Shown here in pieces: positions 43,701 to 51,589 of a stretch of DNA of 64,000 nucleotides. Positions within the stretch are counted from its first letter, which is position 1; each line of letters starts with the position of its first letter. Location: positions 62,001 through 126,000 of the forward strand of contig NZ_CP109191.1 of assembly GCF_041438805.1 (NCBI RefSeq), given 5' to 3'. The notes beneath the pieces were generated by a model. That model did not search any database. It saw only the letters and a list, made by a program, of their open reading frames with translations, and was not told the origin of the DNA. Source of the DNA: Streptomyces sp. NBC_01707. Its GTDB lineage: Bacteria > Actinomycetota > Actinomycetes > Streptomycetales > Streptomycetaceae. The translations under genes were made by a program, and so were the position numbers.

Positions 43701-44233
43701 GGCCCGGCGAGCTCCCGCCACGGCACCAGGAGCTGCTCAGCGATGTCCGGACGCCCGGCCGACAAGGCCCGGATCGGTTCCGACACGGGCCCGAGCAGGA
43801 TCGTGAGGCTCCGGTCTGCGTACTGGTGGAGCACTGGCCAGGCCACGATCGGCGGGCCGCCGGAAGCGGTCGCGTGGGCGGCCGACACGACCCGGCACAG
43901 CCGACCCCACCCGGACAGGTCCTGCGCGAGGAGCGTGACTCTCAGCGGTGCCTCGGCAACGTGGGCGCCGCCGCGCACCGGCGTCCGCGGTCTGGCGGCG
44001 CGGCCGGCCGGGGTGTGCGGGGCGACCGCGACGTCCACGCCGAGAACCGGCCGCACGCCCGCTGCCATGGCGGCTTTCGCGAAGCGGACGATGCCTGTGA
44101 CGGTGTCGCGATCGGTCAGCGCGAGCGTGGTGATGCCGCGCTCGGCGGCACGGGCGACCAGGTCGTGCGGGTGGGAAGCGCCGTAGCGGGCGGAGTAGCC
44201 GCTGGCGACATGCAGGTGCACACCACCACCCAT
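40784..44233 (-). CDS. DnaE-type DNA polymerase III alpha subunit (DnaE2/ImuC-like)
   Basis: A protein of 1149 residues from ATG 44233 (GGAGG five bases upstream; ATG 44251 is less likely). Order of domains: PHP (VHLHVASGYSARYGASHPHD at the N-terminus), polymerase core with ARGSGAGSMVNHSL and the catalytic PDIDVDVES near residue 424, tandem helix-hairpin-helix, and a C-terminal OB fold (VLVAGVRASTQTPP near 1010). Length and coupling to an ImuB-like gene indicate the error-prone DnaE2/ImuC branch rather than the replicative enzyme. Expected to perform translesion synthesis after DNA damage; no clear SOS box was found. Confidence 0.9.
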   Translation of the reverse strand: MGGGVHLHVASGYSARYGASHPHDLVARAAERGITTLALTDRDTVTGIVRFAKAAMAAGVRPVLGVDVAVAPHTPAGRAARPRTPVRGGAHVAEAPLRVTLLAQDLSGWGRLCRVVSAAHATASGGPPIVAWPVLHQYADRSLTILLGPVSEPIRALSAGRPDIAEQLLVPWRELAGPNLRLEVLHWGLEGLGPGSLRLAAHTLGLADRLSIPAVLTNAVRYADPTQHRIADVLDSARLLRPIDRRRLDCGERWLRDPVEMAATADRICAAAGAGPGRAAELLAVTAQTAEQCAIDPVADLGLGTPHFPEPTVVGAAPGAGGAMRLLRQRCEAGMVARGLDRDRRAVEQLDYELGIIGRLGFEAYFLAVAQVVADVRDMGIRVAARGSGAGSMVNHSLFVATANPLEHRLLFERFLSERRASLPDIDVDVESARRLEVYDRIFERFGSERVAVTGMPETWRARHALRDTGLALGLPPRTVDRIAKSFPHIRACDIRGALKELPELRQLAAEADSYGPLWELAEGLDALPRGIAMHPCGVILSNATLLDRLPVQPTPGGQYPMVQADKEDVEDLGLLKLDVLGVRMQSAMAHAVTEIRRTTGRQIDLDNPDHVPLDDQFAFALIQDSDTVGMFQLESPGQQDLVGRLQPRDPQDVIADISLFRPGPVQGGMPALYIAARHGAAPVYPHPDLEPVLQDTYGVTIWHEQIIDILAVMTGCDRALAEVARRALADEKRLPKLEVWFREKAGARGYSTEVVDEVWEIVASFGAYGFCRAHAVAFAVPALQSAWLKAHHPAALYAGLLEHDPGMWPLRVIVADARRHNVPVLPVDVNRSAPAHQVEQTDTGFGVRLSLSSVKGISEDQVARIAAGQPYNSLQDFWQRAHPALAIAERLIQIGALDQLKGDQTRRDLLLQAAELHRHTRTRPGAGQLPIDDTLMTAGPSGLREMSSRETLDAELSVLKIDVSQHLMEHHHRLLREIGATDAKHLNAMHPGQQVLVAGVRASTQTPPIPSGKRVIFVTLEDGFGLVDIAFFEDSHEACAHTIFHNGLLLVRGTVEARGPRRTVVGQMAWDLEALAAARRDHGPQAVLDLLGRREPAPTPAQPADVPARTLTNGTAGAKLHPYADLQPAGTRSADLGRLGHRSPGSAG

Positions 44234-44571
44234 CGGGACCTCCGGCCACATACCCCCAAATACGCCCTAACCACCCTGGCTAGGTCTCCACCTTACTCGA
44301 ACAGAAATCGAACACGCGATTTTGTTCTCCAGCTCTCGTGTCGCGACTCCCACGCCCACACCAACTCGCTGACCTGCAAAAACGTCCAGTCGTGACAGGC
44401 GGTAGTCGTCGATAGGCCAGCTCGCCAGTGCCGGCACATGCGAAGCGGCCCGTGGCCGAAACGGACCTCCAGTGTCCGGCCCCCGTGATGCGTAGGCAGT
44501 CCCACTCGTTTGGGGGCGAGTGAGCGGCGTCGACACGCCGTCCTCGCCGAGGTGCGTGAGCCGGGAGTGCC
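44234..44571. other. Promoter region of the mutasome operon
   Basis: About 340 bp without a gene. On the minus strand TGTTCGA occurs twice, 11 bases apart (around 44297-44313), followed by GAGAACAAAA. These resemble half-sites of actinobacterial LexA boxes (TCGAAC-N4-GTTCGA) but no full dyad is formed. Divergent promoters for the mutasome and the small gene pair at 44572 are expected here. Confidence 0.4.
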
Positions 44572-44817
44572 GTGCATCCGCAGACCGAACCCGCAGGGGC
44601 CTGGTACCTGATCGTGTCCGACGGCGTCGCCTTCGACGGCGGCCCGGACTACGTGGTGGGCCCGTACGAGAGCGACGACGAAGCCTGGCACGCCCACGAC
44701 CGCATGAACCCGCGGCCCTGCCTGCTCCACTACGACGTCCCGCCGCCGGCCGGCCGCCGCGAGCTGGAGTGCTACTGCGTGGTGCTCGAGGCCATAAGGG
44801 AACGGGCCGCCGCATGA
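44572..44817 (+). CDS. Small hypothetical protein
   Basis: A protein of 81 residues from GTG 44572, with GGGAG four bases upstream. It reads like a compact beta-rich domain (WYLIVSDGVAFDGGPDYVVG, then ESDDEAWHAHDRMNPRPCLL). It overlaps the next gene by four bases (ATGA), so the two are coupled. No family recognised. Divergent from the mutasome operon. Confidence 0.6.
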   Translation: MHPQTEPAGAWYLIVSDGVAFDGGPDYVVGPYESDDEAWHAHDRMNPRPCLLHYDVPPPAGRRELECYCVVLEAIRERAAA

Positions 44818-45125
44818 TCCACGCCGACCCGTACATGGTGCGCGACCACTGGATGCACCAGGGCCCGCGCGGCTACGCCCACGAGACGCACGAGGGCTAC
44901 GGCCGCGACCTCGGCCGCCTGGACGAGCGCGGCCGCTCGGTGGACCTGGCCAAGCTGACCGAGTGGAAGGCCCGCCGGGACGCCACGGCGCCCGGGGAGG
45001 TGTTCGACGAGACGCCTCCGGCCCTCGGCTGGATCCCGTTCATCGCCGCGCCTCGCGACCGGCTGCTGGTGTACCTGCTGCTGGCCGGGCTGCGGCCGTT
45101 CCAGGTCGCGCAGAAGTCGGCCTGA
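44814..45125 (+). CDS. Small hypothetical protein, coupled to the previous gene
   Basis: A protein of 103 residues from ATG 44814, whose ATGA overlaps the previous stop. The N-terminal half is rich in His, Tyr and Arg (YMVRDHWMHQGPRGYAHETH); the end has a hydrophobic segment (LLVYLLLAGLRPFQV) that may be a short membrane helix. No known family. The pair may be a two-subunit system or plasmid-specific cargo. Confidence 0.55.
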   Translation: MIHADPYMVRDHWMHQGPRGYAHETHEGYGRDLGRLDERGRSVDLAKLTEWKARRDATAPGEVFDETPPALGWIPFIAAPRDRLLVYLLLAGLRPFQVAQKSA

Positions 45126-45355
45126 GCGCGGGGGCATTACGGGTGCCAGTTGGCGGGCCAGGCGACCGCCAGCGTGCACGCCCCGCACGCTGGGCGGCCG
45201 GGAGCACGGGCTCGTCCCGGCGGGCCTGCCCTCTCTGGTCGTGCGCCAAGAGGCTGTCAGACACCTAGTTGCGCAATGGATAAAACACCCAAATGTACCC
45301 AATTGGTATGAGAGGTAGCTTGGTGGAAGGGGCTCCTAAAGAAGGGAGTTCGGCA

Positions 45356-45670
45356 ATGCCTAAGGACGTCGGGGGCAACTGGACGCTGTGGCAGAGTGAT
45401 GGGTTCGTGCTGTACATGGAGCTGCGCCAGGACGACCTGTCGGGCAACTTCGCCGGCAGGGTGAACATCCGGAACAAGGCGGGGTATACCGACGTCACGG
45501 ACGCTCACGTCAGTGATGAGGAATTCACGTTCCTGATGGGCCCGGGGCGGTACAACGGGCGGTTCGATTCGAACGGTTTCCTGTCGGGGATTACGTACGA
45601 CACGCGTGAGTCGCAAGGGATGCCGCAGGCCACTTGGCACGCGGGAGAGAAGAAGTTTGGCCGGCGGTGA
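45356..45670 (+). CDS. Small beta-rich protein
   Basis: A protein of 104 residues from ATG 45356 (GAAGGGAG nine bases upstream; ATG 45293 has no such site). It starts MPKDVGGNWTLWQSDGFVLY, and the pattern of short strands with GNW, GNFAGRV and YNGRF resembles small lipocalin-like or avidin-like beta-barrels. No signal peptide with this start. It is a single-gene unit between intergenic stretches. Function unknown. Confidence 0.6.
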   Translation: MPKDVGGNWTLWQSDGFVLYMELRQDDLSGNFAGRVNIRNKAGYTDVTDAHVSDEEFTFLMGPGRYNGRFDSNGFLSGITYDTRESQGMPQATWHAGEKKFGRR

Positions 45671-45751
45671 TCGGCCGGGCAGTGTGAGCTGTCGATCCAA
45701 GGTGGCGGCGCACCCGTACTGGGCGACGCTCGGGAGCGTGAGTCCGTCTCC

Positions 45752-46258
45752 TCAGACGGAGGGGTCGAATCCGTGGTGCAGGTAGGCGGTCGTGCCCTGG
45801 GTCAGGGCGCGGGAGCACGCGTGAAGGCGGCGGACCATATGCGGCGGCAGGAGGGTGTCCCACTCCCCGAGCGCCGCCAGCTTCCAGTCGGTGAGTTCAC
45901 CGGCGGCCAGGCGCACCTGCAGCCGGGCCTCCTCCTCGGTGAGCGTGCCGCCGTCGAAGAGGAAGTTGCACAACGGGGGACGTGGACGGCTGCCGGGCCG
46001 CTCGGGCATCCAGTCGACGACCAGCAGGCGCCCCGGGACGAGGTCGAGGCCCAGCTCCTCTTTGACCTCGCGCTGACAGGTCTGCCTGACGTCCTCGCCC
46101 GGGTCCAGCGCACCGCCCGGAATCTCCCAGTGGTCGCGGTACGACGGCCGCACCAGGAGGACCCGGCCGTCGGCGTCGCGGATGACCGCCCCCGCCGCAG
46201 CGAGGATCCGGGGGAGGGTGGCGTAGTACTCGGCGGGAGGCAGATGCACATTGGTCAT
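45752..46258 (-). CDS. NUDIX hydrolase
   Basis: A protein of 168 residues from ATG 46258 (MTNVHLPPAEYYATLPRILA). The Nudix box GGALDPGEDVRQTCQREVKE followed by ELGL is complete, near residues 48-71. The preceding VRPSYRDHWEIPGG and following LLVVDWMPERPGSR are typical of MutT-like enzymes of Streptomyces. It hydrolyses a nucleoside diphosphate derivative, substrate unknown. Unlike the other NUDIX gene at 35110 it lies outside the degenerate duplication. Confidence 0.85.
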   Translation of the reverse strand: MTNVHLPPAEYYATLPRILAAAGAVIRDADGRVLLVRPSYRDHWEIPGGALDPGEDVRQTCQREVKEELGLDLVPGRLLVVDWMPERPGSRPRPPLCNFLFDGGTLTEEEARLQVRLAAGELTDWKLAALGEWDTLLPPHMVRRLHACSRALTQGTTAYLHHGFDPSV

Positions 46259-46370
46259 GGAGCGGGACGTTATCCGTGCCGCTCGCGGGGTCCGGAGAGC
46301 ATCACCTGCCTGGCGCGGAACGGTGACAAACCGCTCTCCTAGCCGGGCCTACGTGGAGTGCCCGTTCGGC

Positions 46371-46970
46371 TCAGGCGCCGGGGCGGGAGCGGAGGTAGCC
46401 GGGCAGGTGGCCGTCACAACAGGACCACTTGGTACCGGACTTGTCGGTGACGGTGTACTTGGGCTCCTCGGGGCAGGGCTTGTTCTTGCTGCCTCCCCAG
46501 GTGCACCGCCGTCGGCTGGCATCACCGGCGAAGTCATCGGGGTCGTAATCGCTGATCTCGACTGCGGCGGGGCGCCGGCCGATTAGGTCCCCGACGGCGA
46601 GGACCTCCTTGGCGCCGAAGGCGCGGCTGACGCCGGAGGGCGTGAGGCCGGCAGCCTCGCCGAGAGTTTCCAGCGTGTGCGGGCGCGGGGTGACGTAGAC
46701 CCGGCCGTAGGCCAGGAGCAGCCGCATCTGCTCATCGGCCGCCTTCTTGATCGCGATGAGGTCCTCAAGAGAGGCGAGGAGCGGATCGTAGTCCGGGCCG
46801 TGCTCTGCCCGCGCGGCACCCCATGTGTGGAAGAAGGCCGTGCGCGGCCTGTGCGCGGCGTCCACCGCGGCGCCGCGCTGGTGTCGAGGGGTCTGGTCGT
46901 CCTCGTCGTAGTGCGGCAGCGGCCAGCGGATGGCGAAGACGTCGTCCAGCAGTTCCTGATGTGGAGTCAT
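46371..46970 (-). CDS. Putative DNA-binding protein with Cys-rich tail
   Basis: A protein of 199 residues from ATG 46970 (MTPHQELLDDVFAIRWPLPH). No ribosome site is visible, so it may be leaderless. Residues ~115-145 (TLETLGEAAGLTPSGVSRAF) are a helix-turn-helix. The C-terminal ~50 residues hold Cys and His (RRRCTWGGSKNKPCPEEP, CCDGH) that could bind zinc. Possible regulator of the divergent toxin-antitoxin operon beginning at 47186; this is inference. Confidence 0.6.
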   Translation of the reverse strand: MTPHQELLDDVFAIRWPLPHYDEDDQTPRHQRGAAVDAAHRPRTAFFHTWGAARAEHGPDYDPLLASLEDLIAIKKAADEQMRLLLAYGRVYVTPRPHTLETLGEAAGLTPSGVSRAFGAKEVLAVGDLIGRRPAAVEISDYDPDDFAGDASRRRCTWGGSKNKPCPEEPKYTVTDKSGTKWSCCDGHLPGYLRSRPGA

Positions 46971-47185
46971 GCATTGAAGAATGCACGCAATTTTGAATGA
47001 GTACAAGAGACTTGCTGAAGGCAAACGGATCCTGTTCGGCGACGACGACCCCGAGCCGCCCGCGCAGCCCCCGGCCTCGACAACCCGGAATGTCACTCAG
47101 CGTTACTCGCCACCTGGCCGTAGCTATACGAGAACAGGGCCCATTACGTATGCGCGGACGTAGTCGCGGGTGCATACTGGGTGGC

Positions 47186-47434
47186 ATGGCTGACACGACC
47201 GTACGGATCAACACGGACACGAGAGACCGCCTCGCGGCCCTCGCCAAGGCGCGGGGCATGAGCCTGGCCGGCTACCTCGAAGAGCTCTCCCAGCAGGAGG
47301 AGCAGCAGGCGCTGCTCGGGCGCGCGACCGCCGCGTTCAACGAAGCGATCGAGCGCCCCGGCGTGCTCGAGGCCTTCGACGAGGCGTTCGGCGGCCTGCC
47401 CGAGGCTCCGGCTCGTAGCAGCCGGGCGGCCTGA
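47186..47434 (+). CDS. Antitoxin of a Doc-like pair, copy 2
   Basis: A protein of 82 residues from ATG 47186. The N-terminus (TTVRINTDTRDRLAALAKAR) resembles ribbon-helix-helix antitoxins; the C-terminus (VLEAFDEAFGGLPEAPARSS) should wrap the toxin. It stops 2 bp before the toxin start. The equivalent gene at 34448 has lost its N-terminus. Antitoxins of this type bind and repress their own promoter. Confidence 0.75.
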   Translation: MADTTVRINTDTRDRLAALAKARGMSLAGYLEELSQQEEQQALLGRATAAFNEAIERPGVLEAFDEAFGGLPEAPARSSRAA

Positions 47435-47436
47435 CC

Positions 47437-47814
47437 TTGAACCTGTTCATCGACATCCGGTGGCTCCTGGACCGGCAAGAGCGTCTGCTCGGTAAGGACC
47501 TGGAAATCCGGGACTACTCGGGAATGGTGGCGGCCGTCGCCCGGCATCGGGTGAACACTCCGCACTTGGACTTGGCCGATCCCGACGCCTACTGGCGGGC
47601 GGCCGCACTCCTCGACACGATCGTGCTCACGCGCCCGCTCCCGGCCCGCAACGAGCTCTACGGGTACGCGGTCGCCCTGGCGTACATCGAGGCCTCCGGC
47701 GAGAGCGTCGACCCGGACCCGCAGCCGTGGAAGCAGTTGATCCTCGACATCAAGGCGTTGCGGCTGGACACCTTCGACATCGCCGACCGGCTGCGGTCCT
47801 GGCGCACCCCGTAG
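47437..47814 (+). CDS. Doc-like (Fic family) toxin, copy 2
   Basis: A protein of 125 residues from TTG 47437 (MNLFIDIRWLLDRQERLLGK), two bases after the antitoxin stop. The Doc-type helical core is recognisable, but the Fic motif is degenerate (RPLPARNELYGYAVA), as in the actinobacterial subgroup usually called fic-family toxin components. With an intact antitoxin this copy is likely functional as a plasmid stabilisation system. Copy 1 at 34056 differs at about one residue in six. Confidence 0.75.
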   Translation: MNLFIDIRWLLDRQERLLGKDLEIRDYSGMVAAVARHRVNTPHLDLADPDAYWRAAALLDTIVLTRPLPARNELYGYAVALAYIEASGESVDPDPQPWKQLILDIKALRLDTFDIADRLRSWRTP

Positions 47815-47965
47815 TCGACTACGTCACGCGGGCGACAGGACCCGTCCCCGCGCCCGGACGCGGGCTACGCTGCGGAGCGCAGATGCTGTCGGCCCCCACG
47901 GGCGGCGAGACCGTGGGGGCCGAGGTGTGCCGGGGGCCGGGAAGACAATTTGTCTCCCGGACAGC

Positions 47966-48274
47966 TCACTCCTGGAGGGCGACGGAGCCCAGTCCGTTGT
48001 GCCGGCGCCGGGCGCGTGGCCCGAATCTGACCAAGAGATCGTCGCCGAGCTTGATCGTGGCTTGTCCCTGGTTGATCAGCCGGACGCGCAGGTTCATGTC
48101 CGCGCTCCGCTCGGCGGGGAAGGTTATGGAGACGTCGGCTTTGATGCCCAGTCGGGGTCGTGCCCGCCTGTATCGGGGTCGTGACCGCCTGTATGTCGCA
48201 TACGAGATCGTCATGGTGCTCGCAGAGGCGAGCGCACTTGCGGTCGCGATGAGGCGCGCAACGTTGTCTGCCAT
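47966..48274 (-). CDS. Small membrane-anchored protein
   Basis: A protein of 102 residues from ATG 48274 (GGGGAGC just upstream). One hydrophobic helix (ARLIATASALASASTMTISYA) is followed by a basic linker and a short beta domain (KADVSITFPAERSADMNLRV, LINQGQATIKLGDDLLVRFG). Same design as the protein at 33016-33855 but shorter, so it may be a truncated relative. Function unknown. Confidence 0.55.
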   Translation of the reverse strand: MADNVARLIATASALASASTMTISYATYRRSRPRYRRARPRLGIKADVSITFPAERSADMNLRVRLINQGQATIKLGDDLLVRFGPRARRRHNGLGSVALQE

Positions 48275-48664
48275 GCTCCCCGCTCCGGTAGTCGATGGGA
48301 CATCACTGCAGTCACGCGGGTGGGACAGGAGTCGGTTCCCTGGCAGGCAGCGACATTTGATCTGGGCCATGCCCGCTGCTCGGACCGCCTGCGCTGCGGC
48401 GTAACACTTCCGGCCCCGGCCCCGTATGTAGGGGTGACGCGCCCCCGGGGCAGGCGAAGCAGGACGGGCCTTCCCCGCGGGCGCCGACCAACTCCTGGGT
48501 CGGGATAACAGCAGGATGCGTCAGGGACACCCCAGGGCCACAGGCCCCGTGCCGGGATGCCGGAGGGGCGCGATGACCGTACCGGACCGGGACGTTGCGA
48601 TTCGGTTCGACACGGACCGAGACGAAAGCAGCAGCCGAACGGGGAGGAGCCCCGTGCAGCACTT
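48275..48664. other. Intergenic region
   Basis: About 390 bp with no convincing gene. The left end holds the promoter of the 48274 gene. No clear dyad or repeat was noticed beyond general GC richness. Confidence 0.35.
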
Positions 48665-48907
48665 CGCTCAGAACGAGCCGTCGGCTGCTACGTCCTGCTC
48701 GAGATCACCCCCAACGTTCTCGCTGCCGCCGCCCGCCTGCGGAATCAGTACAGGTCACTGCGGCTCAACCTCTCGGACGCCGTCGCGATGGCGCTCGCAG
48801 TCGCCTACGACACCGAATGCGTGTTGACCGTCGACAACAGGGAATTCCGTAGCGTCCCCCTGACCTCGCACACCGCACTCCGCCTGCTCCCGGCCAAACC
48901 TGTATAA
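48665..48907 (+). pseudogene. C-terminal part of a PIN-domain (VapC-like) protein
   Basis: Reads LRLNLSDAVAMALAVAYDTE and CVLTVDNREFRSVPLTSHTA before a stop at 48907. This is the second half of a PIN nuclease with two of the acidic residues (D in LSDAVA, D in TVDNREF). The first half is lost. A hairpin terminator follows. Confidence 0.6.
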
Positions 48908-48923
48908 ACACAGCCACCCGCCT

Positions 48924-48944
48924 CCGCCGGTTATCGACCGGCGG
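48924..48944 (+). terminator. 8-bp stem-loop terminator
   Basis: CCGCCGGT, loop TATCG, ACCGGCGG. It begins 17 bp after the stop of the PIN-domain fragment. Confidence 0.65.
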
Positions 48945-49098
48945 GGGTCCTGCGATCAGGGGCGGGTGGGGCGCAGGCAGGTAGAGGTGAACTCGGCCAG
49001 GGCGTACAAGGCCGGCATCTGACCCCGGGCGATAGCCAGTCGTAGCAATTCGGCAACTCAGCCACCCCCACCAGCAAGATCGCGATCTCAGCTGAGTA

Positions 49099-49988
49099 CT
49101 AGGCGCTTCTCGGCTTCCGACCGGCAGTCTTCGTCGTCGTGGTCTTCTTGGCGGCAGCCTTCTAGGCAGGCGCCCTCTTCCCCATCTTCTTCGCGGCCGC
49201 CTTCTTACGGGGCTTCATCTCGTGGACGGTGGCATGCTCGTCCGACTCGCCGCGGGAGTGTTTGGCCCTCTGGACGGACGCGTTCAGGGCTGCCAACAGA
49301 TCGATGACCTGGCCGGGCCGCTGCGCCTGGCCCTCGGCAGGCTGGGCTGGCTCCTGGCCCTGCGACTTGACGGCGATGAGCTCTTCCAGTGCCTCGCGAT
49401 AGTGGTCGCGGTAGCCGCTGATGTCGTCGGTGGTCATGGAATCCATCAGTTCGATGGCCCGCTGGATCTCGTCCTCGTCCAGATCGACGGCATCCGGGGC
49501 CAACTCGGCAGGCGAGCGCACCTCATCCGGCCACTTCATCGAGTGCAGGACAAGGGCGTCGTCACGGACGCTGAGCAGGCCGAGGCGCTCCCGGTTGTGC
49601 CACGCGAATTTGGCGATGGCCGCCTTCGAGGTCCGCTCCAGGGCGCGGCGCAAAAGCACGTAGGGCTTAGCGGCCACGGCTCCGTCTGCCGAAAGGTAGT
49701 AGCTGTCGGCGATACGGACGGGGTCGATCGATTCACGGTCGACGAACGCCACAATCTCGATGGCCTTCGCCGTGGGCAGCGGCATCTGGTCGAGCTCTTC
49801 ATCCGTGACGGGGACCGTCTGCTCCTTGGTGAGCTCGTACCCCTTGCCAATGTCCTCCTTGCCCGAGCGCCTCGCCATCAAGCTCCCAGACCTTCCGGGT
49901 GCGGATTCGCCCCATGTCCTCCAGGTGGTACTGGTGGAACGAGATCGAGCGGTTCTCGGTGGCAGACGAGACCCGGATCGGGATCGTG
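49099..49988 (-). pseudogene. Ku protein, copy 2, main part
   Basis: Beginning at IPIRVSSATENRSISFHQYH (49988 downward), the Ku beta-barrel and bridge follow. One extra base near 49872 shifts the frame at EALGQ, after which EDIGKGYELTKEQTVPVTDE continues to 49162. An in-frame TAG there cuts off a Lys-rich tail that is still readable (KAAAKKTTTTKTAGRKPRSA) to a second stop at 49099. The 5' end is separated (51296-51342). Ku binds double-strand ends in non-homologous end joining. With a frameshift and an insertion this copy is dead. Confidence 0.8.
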
Positions 49989-50052
49989 CGGTTGACTGAA
50001 CTAAGAGGAGAATATTCGCAGGTCAACGGCAGTATCTGCTAGCTTCCCGGCC

Positions 50053-50160
50053 ATGCTTGAGACAGGCGATTCTGCCCGAGACCTGGTGGGCGTCATTCCC
50101 CCGCAGACCGGTGCGCTGGTGGAGACGACGGACCCGGCGCAGCACACGGCCGTCGACCTC
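50053..50160 (+). pseudogene. N-terminal fragment of a tyrosine recombinase, copy 2
   Basis: Reads MLETGDSARDLVGVIPPQTG and ALVETTDPAQ, matching the start of the fragment at 35691-36011 in the opposite orientation, then ends. Confidence 0.5.
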
Positions 50161-50255
50161 GGCATCCCCACCACACGTGGCGATCGATGAACCCACGAAG
50201 GTGGCTGCCGCATGGCCCTCAAACAAGATCGAGAACAAGTTCAAAGAAGCGTGCA

Positions 50256-51152
50256 CTAAACGCCCTTCAGAACACGATCAAGGGCCGCCCGGCCTGCAGG
50301 TCCCCAGTTCGGCTTGCCGCCGGGAAGGCCCCGATCTCCGTTCTGCCCCATGAGTATCAGGAAAAGACTCTTCATAGCGGCCAGCCCGCGGGCGCGCCGG
50401 ATCGCCGCCTCGTCTACATGCGCGTACATGTCGAAGAACCGTGAGGCCGTGCCCGCGGGTAGCAGCACCCATGCGGCGGCGAGGTCCCACGCCGGATCGC
50501 CGGCGAACAGGCCACCGAAGTCGACGATGCCCGAGAGCGTTCCACCCGAAACGACGACGTTCGCGGGATGGAGGTCGCCATGCACCCACACCGGCGGGCC
50601 CTCCCACGCCTGGGCCACAACCGCGTCGTCCCAGACGGCCCGGACGTCGGCAGCGATGTCGTCGGGGGCAACGGCCTGGAAGAAGTTCTCGAAGCCGTCC
50701 GTGCAGTCCCTGGGATGCGCACCGCGGTCCGTAGCGATCGGCGCCTCGGCGGGCGCCTCCACATGGAGCGCCCGGAGGAAGCCCGCCAGCGTGTCGGCCG
50801 CGTGGGCGCCGCGACTGATCGAGCCGTGGTCCAGCGGCTCGCCGGGAACCCACGTCATCACGGTCCAGTGCTTGGGGAAGCGCTCGGACGGTTCGCCGAA
50901 CCGCACCGGAGTCGGCACCGGGAGCGGCAGGCGCGGGGCCAGCACGGGGAGCCACCGCCGCTCCTTGAGCTGGAGCTCCGGGGTGGGGTCCATGCGCTGC
51001 ATGCGCACGGCCAGCTCGTCCCCGAGGCGCCACATTTGGTTGCCCCAGCCGCCCGCCACTTCGCGGATGGCCAGCCCTGCAAGGTCTGGATGTTGCTCCT
51101 GCAGCAGGTCGCGAACCAGGTCTGTAGTGATCTCGATCTCGGTGTCGGTCAT
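50256..51152 (-). CDS. Aminoglycoside phosphotransferase-family protein
   Basis: A protein of 298 residues from ATG 51152 (MTDTEIEITTDLVRDLLQEQ). The APH/choline kinase motifs are clear: catalytic loop VWVHGDLHPANVVV (about residue 190) and the metal-binding IVDFGGLFAGDPAWDLA (about 207). The N-lobe has the expected GGWGNQMWRLGDELAVRM and the hinge VMTWVPGEPL. It may phosphorylate an aminoglycoside, macrolide or other small molecule; this subgroup is large and mostly uncharacterised. It lies inside the insertion that interrupts Ku. Confidence 0.85.
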   Translation of the reverse strand: MTDTEIEITTDLVRDLLQEQHPDLAGLAIREVAGGWGNQMWRLGDELAVRMQRMDPTPELQLKERRWLPVLAPRLPLPVPTPVRFGEPSERFPKHWTVMTWVPGEPLDHGSISRGAHAADTLAGFLRALHVEAPAEAPIATDRGAHPRDCTDGFENFFQAVAPDDIAADVRAVWDDAVVAQAWEGPPVWVHGDLHPANVVVSGGTLSGIVDFGGLFAGDPAWDLAAAWVLLPAGTASRFFDMYAHVDEAAIRRARGLAAMKSLFLILMGQNGDRGLPGGKPNWGPAGRAALDRVLKGV

Positions 51153-51295
51153 GCGAAGTCACAGTACTGAGGCGGCAGGCGGAACGGCTCTCGCTCTCCG
51201 GAACACCTCGCTGTGATGCCTCTGGCATCACCGATTCGGTTTCAGAGAGCTACAGATCAGAGGCTTTGGGACGGACCGGCCCCAAGTTCAGAGAA

Positions 51296-51342
51296 GTGAC
51301 CAGCCCGAACGAGATCGCCCCGCTCCAGATCGTCGACGGCAT
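51296..51342 (-). pseudogene. 5' end of the Ku gene
   Basis: ATG 51342 with GGAGGT four bases upstream opens MPSTIWSGAISFGLVT, the standard N-terminus of actinobacterial Ku. Similarity stops at 51296 where the insertion begins; the rest of Ku resumes at 49988. Confidence 0.7.
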
Positions 51343-51589
51343 GCCTACCTCCAGGACCCCCCTGGGTCGGTTAGGCGGTGGTCCAGCCGCAGCCGGAAGA
51401 GACATCCGGGCCACCACCCGTACACCGATCCTTACGCCGGACCGGGACCCCCGCACCTGGGCCAGTCGGATGCGTCCGACGTCACCCGGCCCACCGACCT
51501 CGGCATGCCGACCTTCACGCATGTCGCGGGACAATGCTCAGAGCGCATTTCTTCGGCGTCCGCCCAGTGCGCGAAATGTGGCTCGCGGA

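Larger units (their letters stand above)
49989..51295. mobile_element. Insertion inside the Ku gene
   Basis: The Ku start (MPSTIWSGAISFGLVT) and its continuation (IPIRVSSATENRS) are separated by this 1.3-kb segment. Its ends read inward as TTGACTGAACT (49992) and TTCTCTGAACT (from 51295), an imperfect inverted repeat, and GTG flanks both sides as a possible 3-bp duplication. It carries an integrase fragment and an intact phosphotransferase gene but no transposase, so it may be a non-autonomous element. Confidence 0.45.

Noticed and set aside
44290..44325. LexA/SOS box upstream of the DnaE2-like gene
   Set aside because: Two TGTTCGA half-sites are present but no TCGAAC-N4-GTTCGA dyad can be formed, so SOS control is not claimed.
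46981..47163. Short plus-strand gene starting MHAILNEYKRLAEGK
   Set aside because: It overlaps the promoter region of two divergent genes and its second half is low-complexity; no ribosome site is present.
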